Assembly (NCBI GenBank): GCA_045614225.1
Contig: JAZLCO010000057.1
Location: 1-15,485, forward strand
Direction: 5' to 3'
From: UBA9715 sp045614225
GTDB taxonomy: Bacteria > Actinomycetota > Coriobacteriia > Coriobacteriales > Eggerthellaceae
Length of the DNA stretch: 15,485 nt
In this document: in pieces, positions 1-10,026 of the stretch
How the letters are laid out: each line of letters starts with the position of its first letter
How positions within the stretch are numbered: position 1 is the first letter of the stretch
Program-made: the position numbers and the translations under genes
Notes under the pieces: model-generated
What the model was told of the DNA's origin: nothing
The model's database searches: none
The model's input: only the letters and a program-made list of their open reading frames with translations

Positions 1-93
1 TGCAGCGGACCAGTACCCGGCTCCCCTCGCGAAGAGCTCGACCGCCGCTCTCCTCATATCAGCATCGTGCCCGGTTGATGGTTTAGACCCCAT
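1..93 (-). CDS. IS3-family transposase OrfA, N-terminal fragment (continues beyond the left edge)
   Basis: The ATG at 93 opens a reading frame of 31 codons that runs off the window without a stop. GGGAGG lies 8 nt upstream on the minus strand, a strong ribosome binding site. Residues 13-31 (MRRAAVELFARGAGYWSAA) look like the first helices of the helix-turn-helix that opens IS3/IS150 OrfA proteins, which bind the element's ends. The catalytic DDE domain, normally in OrfB and reached by a -1 frameshift, is not visible. The call is supported by the IS-like terminal sequence at 141. I cannot tell whether the element is intact. Confidence 0.65.
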   Translation of the reverse strand, partial: MGSKPSTGHDADMRRAAVELFARGAGYWSAA

Positions 94-101
94 AAAGAAA
101 A

Positions 102-134
102 CCTCCCATTTCCTGTTGTCCAAGAAATGGGAGG
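102..134 (-). promoter_or_regulatory. Perfect 11-bp hairpin at the IS end covering the transposase ribosome binding site
   Basis: CCTCCCATTTC at 102-112 pairs perfectly with GAAATGGGAGG at 124-134 across an 11-nt loop. On the minus-strand transcript the 3' arm contains the GGGAGG ribosome binding site of the transposase and is followed by TTTTCTTT. In RNA entering from outside the element, the hairpin would hide the binding site and might also terminate transcription. Other insertion sequences are known to be protected from outside transcription this way. The function here is inferred; the hairpin is directly visible. Confidence 0.6.
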
Positions 135-209
135 CAGTTCAATTTCGTCGCGGCCCTTTTTCATTTACCATGAGCATGTGCAATCAGACCCCGATGAAAC
201 GAGGTTTCC

Positions 210-1889
210 ATGGCTGAGTTTATTTATCAAATGTACAAGGCGCGCAAGGCGCATGGCGATAAGGTCATACTCGACGATGTGACCATGGCGTTCTATCCAG
301 GCGCCAAAATCGGCGTTGTCGGCCCCAACGGCATGGGAAAGTCGACGTTGCTCAAGATCATGGCGGGCATCGAAGAAGTGTCGAACGGTGAAGCATCCCT
401 GACTCCCGGTCACACAGTTGGCATCTTGCTTCAAGAGCCTCCGCTCGAGGAGGACAAAACCGTGCGCGAGAACGTCGAGATGGCATTTGCCGATGTGTTG
501 GCGAAGGTGGCGCGTTTCAACGAGATCGGCAACGAGATGGCCGATCCCGATGCAGACTTCGACGCGCTTATGGACGAGATGGGCAAGTTGCAGGACGCAA
601 TCGATGCTGCGAACGGTTGGGACCTCGATTCGCAACTTTCCCAGGCGATGGACGCATTGCAATGCCCCGATCCCGACATGCCGGTAAACGTGCTGTCAGG
701 TGGCGAGCGGCGTCGCGTGGCATTGTGCCGATTGCTGCTCGAAGCTCCTGACCTGCTGTTGCTCGACGAGCCGACAAACCATCTCGATGCCGAGTCGGTC
801 TTGTGGCTCGAGCAGTTCCTCTCGAAGTATCCGGGCGCCGTTCTTGCGGTCACGCACGATCGCTACTTCCTCGACAACGTTGCCGAATGGATCTGCGAGG
901 TCGACCGCGGCACGCTCTTCCCTTACAAGGGTAACTACTCGACGTATCTGGAAACGAAGGCCGCACGTCTCGAGCTTCAAGGTCAGCAGGATGCCAAGCG
1001 CGCCAAGAAGATGAAGGCCGAGCTCGAATGGGTGCGTTCTGGTTCGAAAGCACGCCAGGCCAAGGGCAAGGCGCGTCTCGAGCGCTATGAGCAGATGGCG
1101 GCCGAGGCGGCGAACCGTCGCGATGTCGACTACACCGAGATCCATATCCCCGTGGGCCCGCGCTTGGGTTCGAAGGTCCTCGTGGCCGATCATCTGCACA
1201 AGGCGTTCGGCGACCGCGTGCTCATCGATGACTTGTCGTTTACCTTGCCGCGTAACGGCATCGTGGGCGTCATCGGCCCGAACGGTGTGGGCAAGTCGAC
1301 GCTGTTCAAGATGATCGTGGGCGAGGAACAGCCCACGTCGGGCACGCTCGAACTGGGCGAGACGGCCGTGTTGTCGTACGTCGATCAGGCTCGCGCAGGC
1401 ATCGACCCCGACAAGAGCGTTTGGGAAGTCGTTTCGGGCGGGCTCGACTTCATGGAAGTCGGCGGCACCGAGGTGCCGAGCCGCGCGTATGTGGCAGCTT
1501 ACGGGTTCAAGGGTTCTGACCAGCAGAAGAAAGCTGGTGTGCTCTCTGGTGGCGAGCGCAATCGCCTGAACCTGGCGCTCACGCTGCGCCAGGGTGGCAA
1601 CCTGTTGCTGCTCGACGAGCCTACGAACGATCTCGACACCGAGACGCTCGCCAGTCTCGAAGAGGCGCTCAACGAATTCACGGGTTGCGCGGTCATCACG
1701 AGCCACGACCGCTTTTTCCTCGACCGCGTAGCAACGCACATCCTCGCCTGGGAAGGCACCGATGAGAATCCGGGCAACTGGTACTGGTACGAAGGCAACT
1801 TCGAGGCTTATCAGGAGAACCGCGTCGCCCGTCTTGGCGTTGAGGCGGCAAAGCCCCATCGCGTGCATCGCAAGCTCACGAGGGATTAG
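210..1889 (+). CDS. ettA: Energy-dependent translational throttle protein EttA (ABC-F ATPase)
   Basis: This soluble ABC-F protein has two ATPase domains and no membrane domain. EttA binds the ribosomal E site and gates the step into elongation according to the ATP/ADP ratio. Domain 1 has Walker A GPNGMGKST (38-46), signature LSGGE (162-166) and Walker B LLLLDEPTNHLD (182-193). Domain 2 has GPNGVGKST (356-364), LSGGE (445-449) and LLLLDEPTNDLD (466-477). The presumed catalytic glutamates are E187 and E470. The helical 'arm' lies at about 95-150, and the charged linker that contacts P-site tRNA at about 246-305. Length 559 matches the roughly 555-residue family, and the N-terminus (MAEFIYQMYK) is EttA-like. 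AAACGAGG lies 5 nt before the ATG. It probably heads an operon, since amrB starts 9 bp downstream. No clear promoter is seen between the IS end and the start. Confidence 0.95.
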   Translation: MAEFIYQMYKARKAHGDKVILDDVTMAFYPGAKIGVVGPNGMGKSTLLKIMAGIEEVSNGEASLTPGHTVGILLQEPPLEEDKTVRENVEMAFADVLAKVARFNEIGNEMADPDADFDALMDEMGKLQDAIDAANGWDLDSQLSQAMDALQCPDPDMPVNVLSGGERRRVALCRLLLEAPDLLLLDEPTNHLDAESVLWLEQFLSKYPGAVLAVTHDRYFLDNVAEWICEVDRGTLFPYKGNYSTYLETKAARLELQGQQDAKRAKKMKAELEWVRSGSKARQAKGKARLERYEQMAAEAANRRDVDYTEIHIPVGPRLGSKVLVADHLHKAFGDRVLIDDLSFTLPRNGIVGVIGPNGVGKSTLFKMIVGEEQPTSGTLELGETAVLSYVDQARAGIDPDKSVWEVVSGGLDFMEVGGTEVPSRAYVAAYGFKGSDQQKKAGVLSGGERNRLNLALTLRQGGNLLLLDEPTNDLDTETLASLEEALNEFTGCAVITSHDRFFLDRVATHILAWEGTDENPGNWYWYEGNFEAYQENRVARLGVEAAKPHRVHRKLTRD

Positions 1890-1898
1890 GGAAATGAG

Positions 1899-2732
1899 AT
1901 GACAATCGTCGGTGCAATTGCAGTTCCGCATCCGCCTCTGATCGTTCCCGCTGTGGGGCGGGGCGACCAAGCGCGCATCCAAGACACGATCGACGCATAT
2001 GAGCAGGCGACGGCCGAGCTTTTAGCGCTCGAGCCCGACTGCCTGGTGGTGACGTCGCCACATGCGCCGATGTTCCGCGATGGGTTTCACGTGACGACGG
2101 ACGATGTGCTCGATGGCAGCATGGCGCGGTTCCGTGCTCCGCATGAGCAGATTCATGCATCCTGCGATGTCGAGTTGGCACGCGAGATCATCCTGCGTGC
2201 GAATGCTGCAGGCATTGCAGCGGTGGGGAGTGACCGCTATCGCGAGGACATGGACCATGGCACCTACGTGCCGCTCTACTTCGTGCGAGAGGCGTGGCGC
2301 GGTGCGAACCCCGATGCAGGGAGCGATCTTCCGTGTCCAATCGTGCGCATCGGTTTGTCGGGGCTTTCGTTTGCCATGCATGAAGAGCTTGGGCGCGTCA
2401 TCGCCCAATCAGCTGAAGAGCTCGGGCGTCGGGTGGGCTTCATCGCGAGCGGCGACCTTTCGCACAAGCTGCTGCCCGAAGGTCCGTATGGGTTTGCGCC
2501 TGAGGGTCCCGTATTCGACGAGCGTATAGGCGAAATCTTCGCATCCGGCGATCTCGGCGGGCTCTTCGAGTTCGACGAGGCGTTTTGCGATCGTGCTGCT
2601 GAGTGCGGCTTGCGTTCGTTCCAAATCATGGCGGGCGCCATCGACGGGCTGGGGTTCAAGTCGCAGATACTATCGAACGAGGGACCGTTTGGCGTCGGCT
2701 ATGGTGTCGCAACATGTTTCCCGGTGGAGTAG
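1899..2732 (+). CDS. amrB: AmmeMemoRadiSam system protein B (Memo / class III extradiol dioxygenase-like)
   Basis: This 277-residue protein belongs to the LigB/Memo fold, related to iron-dependent ring-cleaving dioxygenases and to human MEMO1. Candidate metal-site residues are H11 (in AVPHPPL), H55 (in TSPHAPM), H120 (in MDHGTYVPL), H189 (in SGDLSHK), and the E235-C236 pair in AECGLRS. In LigB a glutamate and in MEMO1 a cysteine near this point complete the site. The ATG at 1899 follows an AGGG-containing stretch 9 bp after the ettA stop, so translation is probably coupled to ettA. amrA and amrS follow, which makes the family assignment firm. The catalytic reaction and substrate are unknown. 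There is no signal peptide or membrane segment. Confidence 0.88.
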   Translation: MTIVGAIAVPHPPLIVPAVGRGDQARIQDTIDAYEQATAELLALEPDCLVVTSPHAPMFRDGFHVTTDDVLDGSMARFRAPHEQIHASCDVELAREIILRANAAGIAAVGSDRYREDMDHGTYVPLYFVREAWRGANPDAGSDLPCPIVRIGLSGLSFAMHEELGRVIAQSAEELGRRVGFIASGDLSHKLLPEGPYGFAPEGPVFDERIGEIFASGDLGGLFEFDEAFCDRAAECGLRSFQIMAGAIDGLGFKSQILSNEGPFGVGYGVATCFPVE

Positions 2733-2734
2733 CC

Positions 2735-2760
2735 AAGGGGAACTAAAAGTTATCCCTTTT
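2735..2760 (+). repeat. Small hairpin directly after the amrB stop, possibly a diverged intergenic palindrome
   Basis: AAGGG (2735-2739) can pair with CCCTT (2754-2758), with AACT/AGTT pairing inside, and the right arm continues as TTTT. It starts just after the stop codon as CCAAGGGG and ends CCCTTTTACC. That layout resembles the CCAAAAAGGG palindromes at 7783 and 12540 in this window. It may be a worn member of that family or a weak attenuator between amrB and amrA. The stem is short, so confidence is low. Confidence 0.35.
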
Positions 2761-2790
2761 ACCTGTTCGCAAGGGAAGGAGAGGGTGGAA

Positions 2791-3339
2791 ATGCCTGAAA
2801 GCATCGATCCGCATATCGCATTGGCCCGTTTGTCGGTCGAGACGTTCGTGAAAACGGGGCGGCCAGCGGCGCTTCCCGACGATGTCGATCCCGAGCTGCT
2901 CTCACGCCGTGCAGGCGTGTTCGTCTCGCTGCACGAGTATGGTGATCTGCGCGGATGCATCGGCACGATTTCCGCGACGACGAGGTCGATTGCCGAGGAG
3001 ATCATCCAGAACGGCATCAGCGCATGCAGCCGCGACCCGCGTTTCCCGGCGGTTCGTCCGGAAGAACTGGACTATCTTGATTACTCCGTCGATGTGTTGG
3101 GCGATGCCGAGCCTATCGACTTGCCTGACCAACTCGATCCGAAACGCTATGGCGTCATCGTGACCAAGGGTTGGAAGCGGGGGCTTCTGCTTCCCAACCT
3201 CGACGGTGTCGACACGGTCGGCTATCAGCTGATGATTGCCAAGCAGAAAGCCGGCATAGACCCTGCCGACGATGATGTCGAGCTCGAACGCTTCGAGGTC
3301 GTGCGCCATACTCGTGGTGGCGAGCCGCGCGTGAGGTAA
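2791..3339 (+). CDS. amrA: AMMECR1-domain protein, AmmeMemoRadiSam system protein A
   Basis: A single AMMECR1 domain fills the 182 residues. The signature LRGCIGT is at 53-59 with the invariant cysteine C56. Further family blocks are SRDPRFP (80-86), GVIVTKGWKRGLLLPNLDGVD (121-141) and the GYQLMIAKQKAGI stretch (144-156). AMMECR1 is conserved from archaea to humans, and its reaction is not known to me. I chose the ATG at 2791 because AAGGAGAGGG lies just upstream and the family similarity begins there. The frame stays open upstream to a GTG at 2593 inside amrB, but that extension is not domain-like. In many genomes this domain is fused to the Memo-like protein; here they are separate genes 58 bp apart. 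amrS starts 4 bp after the stop. Confidence 0.92.
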   Translation: MPESIDPHIALARLSVETFVKTGRPAALPDDVDPELLSRRAGVFVSLHEYGDLRGCIGTISATTRSIAEEIIQNGISACSRDPRFPAVRPEELDYLDYSVDVLGDAEPIDLPDQLDPKRYGVIVTKGWKRGLLLPNLDGVDTVGYQLMIAKQKAGIDPADDDVELERFEVVRHTRGGEPRVR

Positions 3340-3343
3340 TCCC

Positions 3344-4174
3344 ATGACCTGCTGTACGACGTGCCCGCATACATGCTGCCTGGGAGAAGGCTTCTATGGT
3401 CTCTGCAGATCGCGGCGCGGTCGTGACGATGAAGTTGTTGCCGAGGGATATGGCCGCATCACCTCGCTCGCGCTCGATTCGATTGAGAAGAAGCCGATCT
3501 CATGTTGGCGTGGCGGCACGACTGTTCTGTCGCTCGGAAGCTACGGCTGCAACATGCGATGCCCGTTCTGCCAGAATGCATCGATTGCGCAGGTGGGTCC
3601 TGATGAAGTGGACTGGCGTGTTGTGTCGCCTGCGGAAATCGTGGAGACCGCTCTCGGTTTGTCTTCGCGTCGCTGTATTGGCGTTGCGTACACCTACAAC
3701 GAGCCGCTCATCAACTGGGAGTTCCTGCGTGACACGGGTCGTTTGGCTCACGAGAAAGGTCTTGTGAACGTGCTCGTGTCGAACGGCATGGCATCAAAGC
3801 AGGTCATCCGCGAGGTTGCACCGCTCATCGACGCTGCGAACATCGACTTGAAGTGCTTCACCGACGAAGGATATCGGTCACTTGGCGGTGACTTGACCAC
3901 GGTCAAGTGCACCATCGAGCTTCTGGCCGAGATGCCGACGTGCCATCTCGAAGTCACCACGCTCGTGGTTCCGGGTTTGTCGGATGACGAAGCGCAGATC
4001 GAGGCGATGGCGCTTTGGCTTGAATCGCTCGATCCGTCGATTCCATATCATCTGACGAGGTTCTTCCCGCAGCATCGTATGATCGATGTCGCACCGACGC
4101 CGCGTACAACACTCGAGTATCTGAAGGCAATTGCCGAGCGTCATCTCGAGACAGTGCTGTTGGGCAACGTTTAA
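3344..4174 (+). CDS. amrS: AmmeMemoRadiSam system radical SAM enzyme (PflA-like)
   Basis: Residues C69, C73 and C76 (YGCNMRCPFCQN) form the CX3CX2C motif that binds the [4Fe-4S] cluster used to split S-adenosylmethionine into a radical. YNEP (118-121) and SNGM (146-149) fit the pyruvate-formate-lyase activating enzyme-like branch. The N-terminus is rich in cysteines (C3, C4, C7, C11, C12, C21; pattern CPHTCCLGEGFYGLCRSR), typical of this subfamily and possibly a second metal site. The start is 4 bp after amrA, with GTGAGG in the last codons of amrA serving as ribosome binding site. The protein stops at 276 residues, at LLGNV. Many homologues, as I recall, continue with a zinc-ribbon-like cysteine-rich tail that is absent here. 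The substrate is unknown, and no glycyl-radical enzyme gene is nearby. Confidence 0.9.
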   Translation: MTCCTTCPHTCCLGEGFYGLCRSRRGRDDEVVAEGYGRITSLALDSIEKKPISCWRGGTTVLSLGSYGCNMRCPFCQNASIAQVGPDEVDWRVVSPAEIVETALGLSSRRCIGVAYTYNEPLINWEFLRDTGRLAHEKGLVNVLVSNGMASKQVIREVAPLIDAANIDLKCFTDEGYRSLGGDLTTVKCTIELLAEMPTCHLEVTTLVVPGLSDDEAQIEAMALWLESLDPSIPYHLTRFFPQHRMIDVAPTPRTTLEYLKAIAERHLETVLLGNV

Positions 4175-4180
4175 CTCCAG

Positions 4181-7744
<3,564 letters not shown>

Positions 7745-7751
7745 GGTGTGT

Positions 7752-7757
7752 ATTGTA
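7752..7757 (-). promoter_or_regulatory. -10 element of mfd, placed for a leaderless transcript
   Basis: TACAAT on the minus strand is followed by exactly 7 nt and then the mfd ATG, so transcription would start at or within a base or two of the A of the ATG. No Shine-Dalgarno sequence lies between. No good -35 hexamer is found at 16-18 nt. Leaderless genes with this geometry are common in Actinomycetota. Confidence 0.55.
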
Positions 7758-7782
7758 CCAACAGCGGTCGCTGCTTACTGGC

Positions 7783-7811
7783 AACCAAAGAGGGATGGTC
7801 CCTTTTTGGTT
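7783..7811. repeat. 29-bp palindromic repeat (copy 1) at the end of the acyltransferase gene
   Basis: Left arm AACCAAAGAGGGAT (7783-7796) pairs with right arm GTCCCTTTTTGGTT (7798-7811), using G-T wobbles. It matches the copy at 12579-12607 at 27 of 29 positions. Its right edge overlaps the TAA stop of the minus-strand acyltransferase (7810-7812), so read in that gene's direction the palindrome begins inside the stop codon. It could terminate transcription of that gene and the hairpin may shield the mRNA end. It also separates the gene from the mfd promoter. Confidence 0.75.
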
Positions 7812-9753
7812 ATTCCTCAAACGATTTCTTGATTGCCTGGTTGATGAGGCCGATGTAAGCGTGAGCGCCCTCGTCGGTCAAGTGCGTGCCATCTCCGGCG
7901 AAGTACTCGTCATGACCTTCGCTTTCACCGTACCAGTCGATGACGGTGACGTTCGGGTAGCGGTCAGCTGCAGCCGCAATCTCGGCGTTCGTTGCATCGC
8001 ACCAATCGCGTGTGTTGCGCGTGTTCACCATGATGATGTGCTTGTCACTGGAAACAGGCCAGAGCAAATCGTCGATTTGCCAATCCACGACGGCATTGTT
8101 CGTGCCAAGGCAGAAGACGACGTAATCGCCCACTTGGTCGGCATCGAGGTAATCGGTGTAGGTGCTTTCCCAGATGTTGCGGTTCACGACGGAGTCGATG
8201 CAGCCGTAAGGGTATGTCTCGTAGAACGCGTCGATGGCACCCGCGGAAACGCTGTCGCCGATGAGAAGCGGTTCGTAAATCGGCTCCCCAGCAGCATTCA
8301 GATGCTGTTCGCCGAACACCTGGTCATAGGTTTTCACGTCTGAGGCTGCATCGGATACAACCGTCATGGTGTCTTCTTTTTCGGCTGCTTCGCGCTCAGC
8401 GTTCGCTTGGGCTGCAGCTGCAGCAGCGCTCTGCGAAGCTTGGCCTTGGCCGTTCGCGTATGTCAATGCGTAATCGGTCGGCTGTACGACGAACACGCCG
8501 ATGCATGCCACGACGAGCATCACGACGAAGCAGCCGGCAGGAATGAGCGCGCGCTGGTCGAGCTGCCCAGCAGGGTTGCTGCGATCGTTGCGAGCGCGCC
8601 ACCATTCGCCGATCTTGCCCTTGCGAATGGGGTCTTCCACGAAGCGGAATGACAGCTCCGCGATGATGAAGATGAGTGCAATCTGGATGATGCGCATCCA
8701 CCAAGGCACGCCCGTGGTCGAGTTCACGTCAGTTGTGAGCAACAAGATGGGGAAGTGCCACAGGTACATGCTATAGCTGCGCTTGCCGATCCAGACAAAC
8801 GGTGCCAGCTCGAACAGGCGCGCCACCCATGTTTTGGGCACGGCGAGTGCTGCGATGAGAACCGCCGAGAGCACCGAAGTGAGCAGGATGCCACCGTAGT
8901 AGGGGAATGCCGAGAAACCGTTCGTGAACGCGACAATCGCGATGAGTGCAAGTAGCGCGATGACGCCGGCGAGGTTGAAAGCCACCCATGTGCCGGTGTT
9001 GCGGTTGTTGATGCTCGGCTCGGTTCCGAATGCGGCTGATGGCCATATGAAGGCAAGCCACACACCGATGAGCAGGCTCATGGCGCGTGTGTCGGTGCCG
9101 TAGTAGATGCGGCTCGGGTCGCCTTGCGGGTTGTAGAGCAGCGCCATCTCGAGCGCCGAAACGATGGCGAGGACCAAGACGACGCGGGACATCGTTTTCT
9201 TTTTGGCGCCGAGTCTGTACATCAACAGCAGAAGCAACGGCCATACGACGTAGAACTGTTCCTCGATTGATAGGCTCCAGAAATGGGTAAGGGGCGATGG
9301 GTTGCCGGCTTGCTCGAAGTACGACATGTCGCGGAAAATCTGCCACCAGTTGTTGTAGAACAGCAGCGACGGCGCGATATCGGGGCGCATCTTGTCGAGC
9401 AGCGTGTGATCGAAGATGGTGCACAAGGCAGCTGTGCCAACGACCGACAGGAAGATGGCGGGGAACAGACGTCTCACGCGGCGAAGCCAGAAGCTTTTCA
9501 AGCTGATGGTGCCCGTCTGCTCGTGCTCGGCCACGAGCAATCCATTAATCAGATAGCCCGAGATGACGAAGAAGACGGTAACGCCCATCAGGCCGCCCGG
9601 CGCCCAGCCGAGCCCCATGTGATAGAAGATGACGGCAAGCACGGCGAATGCGCGCAGGCCGTCGAGCGCCGGTACGTAGCGCGACTTTGCCCTTTTCCCC
9701 TGTTTGGCCCCTGCCGGTGCCGCGTGTCGAGCCATAGTTCGTTTCATCCCCAT
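7810..9753 (-). CDS. Membrane O-acyltransferase (acyltransferase 3) with extracytoplasmic SGNH domain, OatA/OafA-like
   Basis: An N-terminal acyltransferase-3 domain (about 26-425) has roughly ten hydrophobic segments. Its family motifs are YVPALDGLRAFAV (26-38), H45 in FYHMG, FFVISGYLI (61-69), RRVRRLFPA (91-99) and HFWSLSIEEQFYVVWPLLLL (157-176). A spacer rich in Ala, Gln and Glu (about 430-465) leads to an SGNH esterase/transferase domain with GDSVS (499-503, nucleophile S501), GTNN (550-553) and DGTH (621-624, D621 and H624). In this class the membrane part passes an acyl group outward and the SGNH part attaches it to glycan. OatA does this to peptidoglycan MurNAc, conferring lysozyme resistance. 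The actual acceptor cannot be read from sequence. Possible ATG starts are 9753, 9747 and 9735; GGGGATG upstream of 9735 leaves the choice open. It is probably transcribed alone. Confidence 0.87.
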   Translation of the reverse strand: MGMKRTMARHAAPAGAKQGKRAKSRYVPALDGLRAFAVLAVIFYHMGLGWAPGGLMGVTVFFVISGYLINGLLVAEHEQTGTISLKSFWLRRVRRLFPAIFLSVVGTAALCTIFDHTLLDKMRPDIAPSLLFYNNWWQIFRDMSYFEQAGNPSPLTHFWSLSIEEQFYVVWPLLLLLMYRLGAKKKTMSRVVLVLAIVSALEMALLYNPQGDPSRIYYGTDTRAMSLLIGVWLAFIWPSAAFGTEPSINNRNTGTWVAFNLAGVIALLALIAIVAFTNGFSAFPYYGGILLTSVLSAVLIAALAVPKTWVARLFELAPFVWIGKRSYSMYLWHFPILLLTTDVNSTTGVPWWMRIIQIALIFIIAELSFRFVEDPIRKGKIGEWWRARNDRSNPAGQLDQRALIPAGCFVVMLVVACIGVFVVQPTDYALTYANGQGQASQSAAAAAAQANAEREAAEKEDTMTVVSDAASDVKTYDQVFGEQHLNAAGEPIYEPLLIGDSVSAGAIDAFYETYPYGCIDSVVNRNIWESTYTDYLDADQVGDYVVFCLGTNNAVVDWQIDDLLWPVSSDKHIIMVNTRNTRDWCDATNAEIAAAADRYPNVTVIDWYGESEGHDEYFAGDGTHLTDEGAHAYIGLINQAIKKSFEE

Positions 9754-9774
9754 TTGTGGCCGTTGATTGCGCTC

Positions 9775-9803
9775 ATAATAGCAAACTGCATGCTTAGCAG
9801 GAA
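9775..9803 (-). promoter_or_regulatory. Candidate promoter of the acyltransferase gene
   Basis: On the minus strand TTCCTG (9798-9803) and TATTAT (9775-9780) are 17 bp apart. The -10 is good, the -35 weak. Transcription would start near 9768, about 15-30 nt before the candidate ATGs. Confidence 0.45.
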
Positions 9804-9820
9804 GAACAAAAAATACCTAA

Positions 9821-9931
9821 GGTTCGATTGTCACAGGACCTGGTGCTCGCCTACAGCAGCTCGGCTCACCTAAACACACCATAGAAAGTGCCTCGCAAGC
9901 GGCGAGCACCAGGTCCTGTGACAATCGAACC
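9821..9931. repeat. 111-bp element with perfect 31-bp inverted arms between divergent genes
   Basis: Positions 9821-9851 (starting GGTTCGATTGTCACAGGACC) are the exact reverse complement of 9901-9931, 31 of 31. The 49-bp centre has no reading frame of note. Each arm holds the small palindrome CAGGACCTG. The element occupies most of the 273-bp gap between the divergent acyltransferase and ATP-grasp genes, and the rest of the gap holds their promoters. No direct repeat flanks it. It could be a MITE-like mobile palindrome, a structured RNA, or a regulatory hairpin. The arm string CACAGGACCTGGT loosely resembles the palindrome at 12630-12659. Confidence 0.9.
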
Positions 9932-9965
9932 CGAACAACTCTCTTTTAACTTCAAGTACACGGGG

Positions 9966-9990
9966 TTGATTCTTTCCGATTTGGTACACT
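9966..9990 (+). promoter_or_regulatory. Candidate promoter of the ATP-grasp gene
   Basis: TACACT (9985-9990) is a reasonable -10. TTGATT (9966-9971) lies 13 bp upstream, too close for the usual vegetative sigma spacing. The next gene has the same arrangement. No better -35 is seen at 16-18 bp. The start would be near 9997, giving a leader of about 30 nt with AAAGG before the ATG. Confidence 0.35.
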
Positions 9991-10026
9991 TTCGCTGAAC
10001 AAATGCAGTGTCAAGAAAGGATCCCA

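Larger units (their letters stand above)
1..141 (-). mobile_element. End of an IS3-family (IS150-group-like) insertion sequence, cut by the window edge
   Basis: Read on the minus strand from position 141, the sequence begins TGAACTGCC, then CCATTTCTTGGACA, then GAAATGGGAGG. This closely resembles the terminal inverted repeats of IS150-group elements as I recall them (TG.ACTGC, CCCATTT, TTGGAC, GAAATGG). A transposase start follows 49 bp inside the end, as expected for orfA. The other end lies outside the window, so the target duplication cannot be checked. The element ends 68 bp before ettA and points away from it. Family assignment rests on the end sequence plus a 31-residue protein fragment. 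Confidence 0.72.

Noticed and set aside
696..1982. Long minus-strand frame (428 codons) opposite ettA
   Set aside because: It is the mirror of a strongly coding ABC-F gene, has no recognisable motif, and would overlap ettA and amrB antisense. G+C-rich codon use keeps such frames open.
2593..2790. GTG-initiated N-terminal extension of AmrA by 66 residues
   Set aside because: It overlaps the end of amrB in another frame, lacks domain similarity, and a strong ribosome binding site precedes the ATG at 2791.
9821..9851. tRNA T-arm remnant (GGTTCGATTG) suggesting an attachment site
   Set aside because: The flanking bases do not form a T stem or acceptor end, and the whole segment is one arm of a perfect inverted repeat.
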